The position numbers and the translations under genes were made by a program. The notes beneath the pieces were generated by a model that was not told the origin of the DNA, did not search any database, and saw only the letters and a program-made list of their open reading frames with translations. DNA of 64,000 nt. It comes from Mesostigma viride (Eukaryota > Streptophyta > Mesostigmatophyceae > Mesostigmatales > Mesostigmataceae). Location: contig RPFO01000312.1 of NCBI GenBank assembly GCA_009746045.1, positions 2,880,779-2,944,778 on the forward strand, read 5' to 3'. Positions 11,101 to 24,200 of the stretch are shown piece by piece (position 1 is the stretch's first letter; every line of letters begins with the position of its first letter).

Positions 11101-11495
11101 GTAACAAGTCCACACAAGGCCCACCTAAGCCCACGATCCTTCTCAGATGTTCCCAAGTCGCCAAAAGCCTTCTTGATGGTATCCCGAAGAGATTCCGCCC
11201 AACTTTCAGGAAGCCCGTCGTCACAGTTCTTCCTCTTCTTAATGCCGTTGCTCTCCGCCACCATGGCATTTAGTCTTGAAGCTGCGCAAGACAGAACCTC
11301 CGCGCTCATCTCTGGCGTCCTGTGGTTGTTTGCTTTCACGCGTTCCGCCATGATAGGAAAGATGTCATTGGCAATTTTGTACCCCTTGTTCTCGATGTAC
11401 TTGTCGCTCCAGGGACCGCGAAGTGCAGGCTCCCGGTCGTCATTGGACAAGGGACGCGAACCGTCGGAAACGGCCCCCCGCCCCGATCGCGCCAT
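8149..11495 (-). CDS. DDE/RNase H-like transposase candidate with N-terminal zinc-binding clusters, 4 exons
   Basis: I propose ATG at 11493-11495 and exons of about 11495-10735, about 10690-10001, 9847-9044 and 8880-8149 (stop), giving about 990 residues. Introns 10000-9848 and 9043-8881 have GT-AG ends and phase 0. The first junction is uncertain: it falls at a G-run near 10700, so it may be a short intron or an indel. The second exon has Cys/His clusters (CKHMPAC, CACQHH, CECGPECHACDH). The third exon carries three acidic motifs in the order of a DDE fold: DYAENY (codon 9587-9589), SDNCSMQFKSR (9329-9331) and HGKGEVDGAGGTVK (9200-9202). The last exon has YSCYCGGACAEERWWDC. I recall the same HGKG..DG.GG arrangement in uncharacterised transposase-like proteins of cnidarians and insects. 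The catalytic role is inferred. Its position beside the left terminus fits a transposase. Confidence 0.72.
8881..9043 (-). other. Phase-0 intron with dyad motif in transposase gene
   Basis: Minus-strand donor GAG|GTAATT and acceptor GACGCGCAG|GTG. Removing it joins NFFEFPE to VLPYSPGRGE in frame. It contains one sense-oriented copy of the element's dyad motif (8991-9011). The ORF happens to read through the intron, so an unspliced product is possible. Confidence 0.65.
9848..10000 (-). other. Phase-0 intron made of two tandem copies
   Basis: Donor CAGAG|GTAATTTTT, acceptor TTTCTACAG|GTCATT. Inside, a unit of about 70 bp is duplicated. It includes the last exon bases (TTGGGCCAGAG), the donor and one dyad motif (9890-9910 and 9962-9982). 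The intron therefore has two alternative donors. Splicing from the first gives AVLGPE-VIGGSKL. Confidence 0.65.
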
Positions 11496-11640
11496 CAGAC
11501 TTTGGTCAGACGGCAGCTGATTTTTTTCGCCTCTTAATCCCGCGGCACCGAAAGCCCTGAGGATGAGTAATGATAAATAATCACCATTAAAGACACGACG
11601 AAAACGATGGGCATCAAACAAGAACGACAAGCGTCATTAA

Positions 11641-12191
11641 TAACGCCGGCCGGCGCAACTGGATACATGTAAACCATACAAAAGTGATTTTATGAAACAC
11701 ATACAGTTTGTCATTAATAACGACGGCCGGCGTAACTCGGGCGCAATTAAAAACCATTAAGAAGCAACTCAGGATATGCAGGCAGAAATCCTTCAGGTGT
11801 AAAAAAGATGTACAAACACAATTTTGGTAATGGGGCCTGATTGCGCAACTGCAAGATACCATTGGAAACGCCGGCCGGCGCAACTGGATGCATGTAAACC
11901 ATACAAAAGTGATTTGCACAAAACCCCTACAATTTGTCATGAGTAACGACGGCCGGCGTAACTCGGTTGCATTTGAAAACCACAAAGAAGCAACTCAGGT
12001 AGTGAAGGCGGAAATCCCAGAGGTGATAAAATGTTTACCAACACAAAATGTTGATAAGCGTGCAAGCTTTTGCAAGTGCGCGCAAGATACCATTGGAAAC
12101 GCCGGCCGGCGCAACTGGAACACCAAAACAAAAAACTTGATTTGCACGAAACCCATTCAGTTCGTCATGGATAACGACGGCCGGCGCAACT
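11641..12191 (-). repeat. About 230-bp tandem repeat carrying paired dyad motifs, 5' of the transposase gene
   Basis: Units start near 11641, 11865 and 12096 (the last partial). Each contains two motif copies of slightly different type, with cores CCGGCC and ACGGCC on the plus strand: 11641-11660, 11718-11737, 11865-11885, 11943-11962, 12096-12116 and 12172-12191. All are in the transcriptional sense of the minus-strand gene whose start lies at 11495. This could be promoter, 5' leader or 5' intron sequence. Confidence 0.8.
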
Positions 12192-13290
12192 TCATGGCAC
12201 TCACCACTTTCACCAAATGCCATGTCGCCATTATATTGAGGAAAGCGAAGTATGCCCACTTGAAGCTGTGGTCTGCAGAACATTGACACAAAATATGCAT
12301 GGTATTTCAAGCAATGAATGCTATGTGTCAGGCATCAATGTCTTTATTGTATCCAAATGTGGTTAGGACGGAGGTTTACATTGGTTGCTATTTTAAGACA
12401 ATGGCGTATAACCAAACATTGCACACACTCAAGAGTGTACTTATGCTGAACTGGAAAGGAACATTAAACCAATAAGGTAGATATTTTTCTTTTACATTTT
12501 AATTTTTTATTTACTATTTATATAATATTATATTATATTATATAATATTATTATATTATATTATGTTATATGAAATAACATTAAAATTAACATAAAATTT
12601 AAATTATATTTATTATAGTATATTATATAATATTATTATATATTATATTCACGACGCTGTGTATTAATGAATATGAGACACACCTACACATCACATCGCC
12701 TTGATGTTTCCGTTTTATGGGTCCGGTCGGGCGTTGGTAGCTGGTCGACAACAATTCTACATTTCCTAAAAAAAAATGCGACCGTGCCTACATTCGAAGG
12801 CGCGCTGTGGCTGACCTGAACTATCGGTGAACACCTCGGCGTCACTTGACCGGCCTAGGTTGACATTTCGGCAGAGTAACGCTGCTTAAAGGATCATTGC
12901 GTAGTTCGCGCGATTTGGCTCTTTATATATGTTTTTGGAGACGACGAGCAAGCATCCGATTGGTCAGCCAATTCCTGTCCAGTCCTCGGACAGTGTCCAA
13001 TCCGGTGCTTGGGATCCAGAAAACGTGCTCGAGCCTGGCCACTCTTCGCGGGCGCCGCGCTAGTGGCGTCGCGCCCAAACCTGACCAGGCCATAGGAAAG
13101 GGCGGGGGCGAATGCAAGAATTATTGTTATATCCTGACCTGTCCTGGGGAAGGTCCGGGGCGAATGCAAGAATTAATATACCTGCGTATGCAACCAACAC
13201 GGCCGATCCACATACATAATCCGACTGAGCTGGACGGTACGGACCAAATTTCGGTGCAAATTGAGGCCCAAAAGCTATGTCGGCTGATTT
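12192..13290. other. Non-coding, with a very AT-rich core
   Basis: No gene recognised. About 12480-12660 is almost pure A/T with runs of TATTATA. The rest is mixed composition with short chance frames. Confidence 0.5.
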
Positions 13291-15235
13291 AATGGCGGTG
13301 ACTGCCTTTAGACGAAACGTGACAAATCTGGCACGCGGAAAGCAGAAATGCTCGATTGTTGGAGAAAATTAGTTACTGATTCTAATTTATGGCGGGATGG
13401 TTGCGATCTATAATGTCGCGGGCTTTTTTTCTTTGCCATCGGCAGGGGGGGTCCGGCCTGAATTTCTGTCGGGATGAATAAAGTATATGGATGCCTGCCG
13501 GGTTGATTGTCGATTGTTGCCAGTTTTGATGGTCGTAAGGAAAGCTAGTTTAATGATGTTTCTAAAGCCGTAAAAATTCCCGCTGCTATCTTTACCTTTC
13601 CCGTCATTTTGCGGTAAGATAACATTAGCCCTGCGCGATGCGTACTGCCCAACCACTCCATGAAAGGGTGGACTTTCTTGTGCGCCTGGGCACGAATAAA
13701 TGCCCGTTATGGTACGTTCTTGTGTTAAACGTCTTAAGCTTGCGTTTTCCTGCTTTCTTACCTCGTTGAGCGTAAGCTTTTTGCCTTTTTCCGGCCAGAT
13801 GCAGCCAGAAAGTTGCGGTCCTGGCGCTGCATCGCTGGATTCCTGGGTGTCTTTTAGCTAGTTCGTCTGTGACGTGGCTGGCTTTCTGCAGCGCGTGGCC
13901 CGCAACCTGTCGGGAAGGTGTAATGCTTTTATTTCCATGCTTCTCTGAAATTTCTTTTGCTTTATAGACAGTTGTGTTCGAGGAAATTCACGCGGTCTTC
14001 CTAAGCAGCGGCATCATTTTCCCCAGACACTGACGAGCTGGCACCTGTCTCCTAAAGAGAGCGGCTCGTGCTTGTTAGAAAGGAGGCAGTGTGCATTTTG
14101 CGGGACACAATGCTTTGGTGGCACATGCGTCAGGTAGGCTGTTCCAATGGTCTCTTCACCTTTCCCACTGAGTAAATGTTAGCATTTGTCATGCTAACCA
14201 GAGCAGCTAGCCACAGGTTGGCTGGATAAAAAGTCAGCTTATTTTCTCTTTATATACTGCGTGTGTGGTCCTCCACGTGTCCGGCTTGTTGGGCATTTTG
14301 GAAGAGGGTTTATAATGTGTTGTTGGGTGGAACAACTTGGTTGTTGGCACAAAATCACACATTATTAGCCTGAGATAGGCATGACATATGCTGCTCAGGC
14401 GTGTCGTCCTACCAGCCTTGTTGTTAAGGGTAGACTCACAAGGCTGGCTGTGCCGATGGAGGGGTGGGGCGTGCTAGCCCCCCCCCACACCCACGCATGC
14501 ATGCTAGCCCACCCCCACACCCACGCATGCATGCTAGCCCCCCCCACACCCACGCATGCATGCTAGCCCCCCCCACACCCACGCATGCATGCTAGCCCAC
14601 ACTCACACCCACGCATGCATGCTAGCCCACCCCCACACCCACGCATGCATGCTAGCCCCCCCCACACCCACGCATTCATGCCAGCCCCCCCCACACCCAC
14701 GCATGCATGACAGCCCCCCCACACACCCACGCATGCATGCTAGCCCCCCACACACACCCACGCATGCATGCCAGCCCCCATACACACCCACGCATGCATG
14801 CCAGCCCCCCCCACACCCACGCATGCATGCTAGCCCCCCACACACACCCACGCATGCATGCCAGCCCCCCCACACACCCACGCATGCAGGCTAGCCCCCC
14901 CCACACCCACGCATGCATGCCAGCCCACCCCCACACCCACGCGTGCATGCCAGCCCACCCCTAGCTTGAGCGTGCTTGTAAAGTTTTTGCATGGTTTATT
15001 AAAATGAGTGGAATATGTATTTATTGCATTAAATGTTAATTTTATCATGAATGAAAATGGTCAACATTGCCGAAGTGCCCCTAAATTGCTCAATATTGTG
15101 TGCTCAAGAATTCAATGAGGATTGTCATCATGGAAACCCGCACAAATTCACGATTCCGGGCATGCATGTGAAAGTATCAAGAACAATTTTCAATTAAGAA
15201 TGGTATCTCATTGTTCCATGAATCAATATGACTCC
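13291..15235 (+). repeat. Left arm of giant inverted repeat flanking the satellite
   Basis: From ATGGCGGTGACTGCC at about 13291 the sequence matches the reverse complement of 40712 downwards, with scattered substitutions and indels through the whole arm. It includes a CACGC-type minisatellite (14469-14957) and a 250-bp block (14980-15230) that is also related to the right subterminal region of the transposon. The symmetry continues into the satellite itself. Open frames here, for example 13408-13656, have no recognisable domain. Confidence 0.9.
14469..14957. repeat. About 28-bp minisatellite with CACGCATGCATGC core
   Basis: About 17 units of a C-rich stretch followed by CACACCCACGCATGCATGC and CTAGC or CCAGC. 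The opposite arm has only about five units (39393-39533). The alternating purine-pyrimidine core ACGCATGCATGC could adopt Z-DNA. The protein-like frames on both strands come from the repeat and are not genes. Confidence 0.92.
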
Positions 15236-18200
15236 ATGTACGTAGACAAGCCATGATGACCCCATGGGAGCCTGAATCCTCATCATTAAATACATAAATG
15301 CCACCCATGTACGTAGACGGGCCATGATGACACCAATGGAGCCTGAATCCTCATCATTAATTACATAAATGCCAACCATGTACATACACGGGCAATGATG
15401 ACACCATGGGAGCCTGAATCCTCATCATTAATTACATAAATGCCAACCATGTACGTAGGCCAGCCATGATGACACTGTGGGAGCCTGAATCCTCATCATT
15501 AATTTCATACATGCCAACAACACGTAGACGGGCCATAATGACACCACGGGAGCCTGAATCCTGATCATTTTTTTTTCTTTGACATCCATGTACGTAGGCC
15601 AGCCATGATGACACCATGGGAGCCTGAATCCTCATCATTTTTTTTCTGAGACATCCATGTACGTAGGCCAGCCATGATGACACCATGGGAGCCTGAATCC
15701 TCATCATTAAATACATACATGCCATCCATGTACGTAGACAGGCCATGATGACACCATGGGAGCCTGAATCCTCATCATTTACTATTCCTTGACATCCATG
15801 TACGTAGACGGGCCATGATGACACCATGGGAGCCTGAATCCTCATCATTTTTTTTTCTTTGACATCCATGTACATACGTAGGCCAGCCATGATGACACCA
15901 ATGGAGCCTGAATCCTCATCATTAATTACATACATGCCATCCATGTACGTAGACAGGCCATGACATCTGACACCATGGGAGCCTGAATCCTCATCATTTA
16001 CTATTCCTTGACATCCATGTACGTAGACGGGCCATGATGACACCATGGGAGCCTGAATCCTCATCATTTTTTTTTCTTTGACATCCATGTACATACGTAG
16101 GCCAGCCATGATGACACCAATGGAGCCTGAATCCTCATCATTAATTACATACATAAATGCCATGATCATCAATGACCCATGGGAGCCTGAATCCTCATCA
16201 TTAAATACATAAATGCCACGGTCCATGTACGTAGACGGGCCATGATGACACCAATGGAGCCTGAATCCTCATCATTAATTACATAAATGCCAACCATGTA
16301 CATACACGGGCCAATGATGACACCATGGGAGCCTGAATCCTCATCATTAATTACATAAATGCCAACCATGTACGTAGGCCAGCCATGATGACACCATGGG
16401 AGCCTGAATCCTCATCATTAATTTCATACATGCCAACAACACGTAGACGGGCCATGATGACACCATGGGAGCCTGAATCCTCATCATTTTTTCTTGACAT
16501 CCATGTACGTAGGCCAGCCATGATGACACCATGGGAGCCTGAATCCTCATCATTTTTTTTCTGAGACATCCATGTACGTAGGCCAGCCATGATGACACCA
16601 TGGGAGCCTGAATCCTCATCATTAATACATACATGCCATCCATGTACGTAGACAGGCCATGATGACACCATGGGAGCCTGAATCCTCATCATTTACTATT
16701 CCTTGACATCCATGTACGTAGACGGGCCATGATGACACCATGGGAGCCTGAATCCTCATCATTTTTTTTTTTTGACATCCATGTACATACGTAGGCCAGC
16801 CATGATGACACCAATGGAGCCTGAATCCTCATCATTAATTACATACATGCCATCCATGTACGTAGACAGGCCATGATGACACCATGGGAGCCTGAATCCT
16901 CATCATTTACTATTCCTTGACATCCATGTACGTAGACGGGCCATGATGACACCATGGGAGCCTGAATCCTCATCATTTTTTTTTCTTTGACATCCATGTA
17001 CATACGTAGGCCAGCCATGATGACACCAATGGAGCCTGAATCCTCATCATTAATTACATACATAAATGCCAACCATGTACATACACGGGCATGATGACAC
17101 CAATGGAGCCTGAATCCTCATCATTAATTACATAAATGCCAACCATGTACATACACGGGCAATGATGACACCATGGGAGCCTGAATCCTCATCATTTTCT
17201 TGCCATCCATGTACGTAGAGCCATGATGACACCATGGGAGCCTGAATCCTCATCATTAATTACATACATGCCATGTACGTAGACAAGCCATGATGACACC
17301 ATGGGAGCCTGAATCCTCATCATTTTTTCTTGACATCCATGTACGTAGACGGGCCATGATGACACCATGGGAGCCTGAATCCTCATCATTAATTACATAA
17401 ATGCCATCCATGTACGTAGACGGGCCATGATGACACCATGGGAGCCTGAATCCTCATCATTTACTATTCCTTGACATCCATGTACGTAGGCCAGCCATGA
17501 TGACACCATGGGAGCCTGAATCCTCATCATTAATTACATAAATGCCATCCATGTACGTAGACGGGCCATGATGACACCATGGGAGCCTGAATCCTCATCA
17601 TTAATTACATAAATGCCATCCATGTACGTAGACGGGCCATGATGACACCATGGGAGCCTGAATCCTCATCATTATTACAAAATGCCATCCATGTACGTAC
17701 ACGGGCCATGATGACACCATGGGAGCCTGAATCCTCATCATTAATTACATAAATGCCATCATGTACGTAGACGCCATGATGACACCATGGGAGCCTGAAT
17801 CCTCATCATTAATTACATAAATGCCATCATGTACGTAGACAAGCCATGATGACACCATGGGAGCCTGAATCCTCATCATTAATTACATAAATGCCATCCA
17901 TGTACGTACACGGGCCATGATGACACCATGGGAGCCTGAATCCTCATCATTTTTTTTCTTGACATCCATGTACGTAGACGGGCCATGATGACACCATGGG
18001 AGCCTGAATCCTCATCATTAATTACATACATGCCAACATGTACGTAGACGCCATGATGACACCATGGGAGCCTGAATCCTCATCATTTATTTTATGACAT
18101 CCATGTACGTAGGCCAGCCATGATGACACCATGGGAGCCTGAATCCTCATCATTTTTCTTTGACATCCATGTACGTAGACAGGCCATGATGACACCATGG

Positions 18201-21200
18201 GAGCCTGAATCCTCCTCATTAATTACATACATGCCATCCATGTACGTACACGGGCCATGATGACACCATGGGAGCCTGAATCCTCATCATTTACTATTCC
18301 TTGACATCCATGTACGTAGGCCAGCCATGAGACACCATGGGAGCCTGAATCCTCTTCATTTTTTTAATGAGAGGATTCAGGTTACATAAATGCCAACCAT
18401 GTAGGTAGACAAGCCATGATGACACCATGGGAGCCTGAATCCTCATCATTAAATACATAAATGCCATCCATGTACGTAGGCCAGCCATGGAGACACCATG
18501 GGAGCCTGAATCCTCCTCATTAATTACATAAATGCCAACCATGTACGTAGACAAGCCATGATGACACCATGGGAGCCTGAATCCTCATCATTTACTATTC
18601 CTTGACATCCATGTACGTAGGCCAGCCATGATGACACCAATGGAGCCTGAATCCTCCTCGTTAATTACATAAATGCCAACCATGTACGTAGACAAGCCAT
18701 GATGACACCATGGGAGCCTGAATCCTCATCATTTACTATTCCTTGACATCCATGTACGTAGACGGGCCATGATGACACCATGGGAGCCTGAATCCTCTTC
18801 ATTAATTACATAAATGCCATCCATGTACGTAGACAAGCCATGATGACACCATGGGAGCCTGAATCCTCATCATTTACTATTCCTTGACATCCATGTACGT
18901 AGGCCAGCCATGATGACACCAATGGAGCCTGAATCCTCTTCATTTTTTTATGAGAGGATTCAGGTTACATAAATGCCGACCATGTACGTAGACAAGCCAT
19001 GATGACACCATGGGAGCCTGAATCCTCATCATTTTTTTTATGAGACATCCATGTACGTAGGCCAGCCATGATGACACCATGGGAGCCTGAATCCTCATCA
19101 ATTTTTTTCTTTGACATCCATGTACGTAGACGGGCCATGATGACACCATGGGAGCCTGAATCCTCATCATTATATACATGAATGCCATTCATGTACGTAC
19201 ACGGGCCATGATGACACCATGGGAGCCTGAATCCTCATCATTAATTACATAAATGCCATCCATGTACGTACACGGGCCATGATGACACCATGGGAGCCTG
19301 AATCCTCATCAATAATTACATAAATGCCATCCATGTACGTAGACGGGCCATGATGACACCATGGGAGCCTGAATCCTCATCATTTACTATTCCTTGACAT
19401 CCATGTACGTAGGCCAGCCATGGAGACACCATGGGAGCCTGAATCCTCCTCATTAATTACATAAATGCCAACCATGTAGGTAGACAAGCCATGATGACAC
19501 CATGGGAGCCTGAATCCTCATCATTTATTACATAAATGCCATCCATGTACGTAGACGGGCCATGATGACACCATGGGAGCCTGAATCCTCATTATTATAT
19601 ACAAAATGCCATCCATGTACGTACACGGGCCATTCATGTACGTAGGCCAGCCATGGAGACACCATGGGAGCCTGAATCCTCATCATTAATTACATAAATG
19701 CCATTCATGTACGTAGACATGACATGATGACACCATGGGAGCCTGAATCCTCATCATTAATTACATACATGCCATCCATGTACGTACACGGGCCATGATG
19801 ACACCATGGGAGCCTGAATCCTCATCATTTACTATTCCTTGACATCCATGTACGTAGACGGGCCATGATGACACCATGGGAGCCTGAATCCTCATCATTA
19901 ACTACATAAATGCCATCCATGTACGTAGACGGGCCATGATGACACCATGGGAGCCTGAATCCTCATTATTTACTATACCTTGACATCCATGTACGTAGGC
20001 CAGCCATGGAGACACCATGGGAGCCTGAATCCTCCTCATTAATTACATAAATGCCATTCATGTACGTAGACAAGCCATGATGACACCATGGGAGCCTGAA
20101 TCCTCATCATTAATTACATAAATGCCATCCATGTACGTACACGGGCCATGATGACACCATGGGAGCCTGAATCCTCGTCATTTTTTTTTCTTTGACATCC
20201 ATGTACGTAGACGGGCCATGATGACACCATGGGAGCCTGAATCCTCATCATTAATTACATACATGCCAACAATGTAGGTAGACAAGCCATGATGACACCA
20301 TGGGAGCCTGAATCCTCATCATTTATTTTATGAGACATCCATGTACGTAGGCCAGCCATGATGACACCATGGGAGCCTGAATCCTCATCATTTATTTTAT
20401 GAGACATCCATGTACGTAGGCCAGCCATGATGACACCATGGGAGCCTGAATCCTCCTCAAAAATTACATACATGCCATCCATGTGCGTACACCGGCCATG
20501 ATGACACCATGGGAGCCTGAATCCTCATCATTTACTATTCCTTGACATCCATGTACGTAGGCCAGCCATGGAGACACCATGGGAGCCTGAATCCTCCTCA
20601 TTAATTACATAAATGCCATTCATGTACGTAGACAAGCCATGATGACACCATGGGAGCCTGAATCCTCATCATTAATTACATAAATGCCATCCATGTACGT
20701 ACACGGGCCATGATGACACCAATGGAGCCTGAATCCTCGTCATTTTTTTTCTTTGACATCCATGTACGTAGACGGGCCATGATGACACCATGGGAGCCTG
20801 AATCCTCATCATTAATTACATACATGCCAACAATGTACGTAGACAAGCCATGATGACACCATGGGAGCCTGAATCCTCATCATTTATTTTATGAGACATC
20901 CATGTACGTAGGCCAGCCATGATGACACCATGGGAGCCTGAATCCTCATCATTTCTTTTTCTTTGACATCCATGTACGTAGACAGGCCATGATGACACCA
21001 TGGGAGCCTGAATCCTCCTCATTAATTACATACATGCCATCCATGTACGTACACGGGCCATGATGACACCATGGGAGCCTGAATCCTCATCATTTACTAT
21101 TCCTTGACATCCATGTACGTAGGCCAGCCATGGAGACACCATGGGAGCCTGAATCCTCTTCATTTTTTTAATGAGAGGATTCAGGTTACATAAATGCCAA

Positions 21201-24200
21201 CCATGTAGGTAGACAAGCCATGATGACACCATGGGAGCCTGAATCCTCATCATTAAATACATAAATGCCATCCATGTACGTAGGCCAGCCATGGAGACAC
21301 CATGGGAGCCTGAATCCTCCTCATTAATTACATAAATGCCAACCATGTACGTAGACAAGCCATGATGACACCATGGGAGCCTGAATCCTCATCATTTACT
21401 ATTCCTTGACATCCATGTACGTAGGCCAGCCATGATGACACCAATGGAGCCTGAATCCTCATCATTAATTACATAAATGCCAACCATGTACGTAGACAAG
21501 CCATGATGACACCATGGGAGCCTGAATCCTCATCATTTACTATTCCTTGACATCCATGTACGTAGACAGCCATGAGACACCATGGGAGCCTGAATCCTCC
21601 TCATTAATTACATAAATGCCATCCATGTACGTAGACAAGCCATGATGACACCATGGGAGCCTGAATCCTCATCATTTACTATTCCTTGACATCCATGTAC
21701 GTAGGCCAGCCATGATGACACCATGGGAGCCTGAATCCTCATCATTAATTACATAAATGCCATCCATGTACGTAGACGGGCCATGATGACACCATGGGAG
21801 CCTGAATCCTCATCATTTTTTTTCTTTGACATCCATGTACGTAGACGGGCCATGATGACACCATGGGAGCCTGAATCCTCATCATTTTTTTCTTTGACAT
21901 CCATGTACGTAGACGGGCCATGATGACACCATGGGAGCCTGAATCCTCATCATTATATACATTGCCATTCATGTACGTAGGCCAGCCATGATGACACCAT
22001 GGGAGCCTGAATCCTCCTAATTAATTACATAAATGCCAACCATGTACGTAGACAAGCCATGATGACCCCATGGGAGCCTGAATCCTCATCATTAATTACA
22101 TAAATGCCATCCATGTACGTAGACGGGCCATGATGACACCATGGGAGCCTGAATCCTCATTATTATATACAAAAATGCCATCCATGTACGTACACGGGCC
22201 ATGATGACACCATGGGAGCCTGAATCCTCATCATTAATTACATAAATGCCATTCATGTACGTAGACATGACATGATGACACCATGGGAGCCTGAATCCTC
22301 ATCATTAATTACATACATGCCATCCATGTACGTACACGGGCCATGATGACACCATGGGAGCCTGAATCCTCATCATTTACTATTCCTTGACATCCATGTA
22401 CGTAGACGGGCCATGATGACACCATGGGAGCCTGAATCCTCATCATTAACTACATAAATGCCATCCATGTACGTAGACGGGCCATGATGACACCATGGGA
22501 GCCTGAATCCTCATTATTTACTATACCTTGACATCCATGTACGTAGGCCAGCCATGGAGACACCATGGGAGCCTGAATCCTCCTCATTAATTACATAAAT
22601 GCCATTCATGTACGTAGACAAGCCATGATGACACCATGGGAGCCTGAATCCTCATCATTAATTACATAAATGCCATCCATGTACGTACACGGGCCATGAT
22701 GACACCATGGGAGCCTGAATCCTCGTCATTTTTTTTTCTTTGACATCCATGTACGTAGACGGGCCATGATGACACCATGGGAGCCTGAATCCTCATCATT
22801 AATTACATACATGCCAACAATGTAGGTAGACAAGCCATGATGACACCATGGGAGCCTGAATCCTCATCATTTATTTTATGAGACATCCATGTACGTAGGC
22901 CAGCCATGATGACACCATGGGAGCCTGAATCCTCATCATTTCTTTTTCTTTGACATCCATGTACGTAGGCCAGCCATGATGACACCATGGGAGCCTGAAT
23001 CCTCCTCATTAATTACATACATGCCATCCATGTGCGTACACGGGCCATGATGACACCATGGGAGCCTGAATCCTCATCATTTACTATTCCTTGACATCCA
23101 TGTACGTAGGCCAGCCATGGAGACACCATGGGAGCCTGAATCCTCCTCATTAATTACATAAATGCCATTCATGTACGTAGACAAGCCATGATGACACCAT
23201 GGGAGCCTGAATCCTCATCATTAATTACATAAATGCCATCCATGTACGTACACGGGCCATGATGACACCATGGGAGCCTGAATCCTCGTCATTTTTTTTC
23301 TTTGACATCCATGTACGTAGACGGGCCATGATGACACCATGGGAGCCTGAATCCTCATCATTAATTACATACATGCCAACAATGTAGGTAGACAAGCCAT
23401 GATGACACCATGGGAGCCTGAATCCTCATCATTTATTTTATGAGACATCCATGTACGTAGGCCAGCCATGATGACACCATGGGAGCCTGAATCCTCATCA
23501 TTTCTTTTTCTTTGACATCCATGTACGTAGACAGGCCATGATGACACCATGGGAGCCTGAATCCTCCTCATTAATTACATACATGCCATCCATGTACGTA
23601 CACGGGCCATGATGACACCATGGGAGCCTGAATCCTCATCATTTACTATTCCTTGACATCCATGTACGTAGGCCAGCCATGGAGACACCATGGGAGCCTG
23701 AATCCTCTTCATTTTTTTAATGAGAGGATTCAGGTTACATAAATGCCAACCATGTAGGTAGACAAGCCATGATGACACCATGGGAGCCTGAATCCTCATC
23801 ATTAAATACATAAATGCCATCCATGTACGTAGGCCAGCCATGGAGACACCATGGGAGCCTGAATCCTCCTCATTAATTACATAAATGCCAACCATGTACG
23901 TAGACAAGCCATGATGACACCATGGGAGCCTGAATCCTCATCATTTACTATTCCTTGACATCCATGTACGTAGGCCAGCCATGATGACACCAATGGAGCC
24001 TGAATCCTCCTCGTTAATTACATAAATGCCAACCATGTACGTAGACAAGCCATGATGACACCATGGGAGCCTGAATCCTCATCATTTACTATTCCTTGAC
24101 ATCCATGTACGTAGACGGGCCATGATGACACCATGGGAGCCTGAATCCTCTTCATTAATTACATAAATGCCAACCATGTACGTAGACGGGCCATGATGAC

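Noticed and set aside
13408-13656. Short protein-coding gene in the left inverted-repeat arm
   Set aside because: The matching frame in the right arm (40195-40593) differs in length and ends. There are no domains, and changes between the arms do not respect codons.
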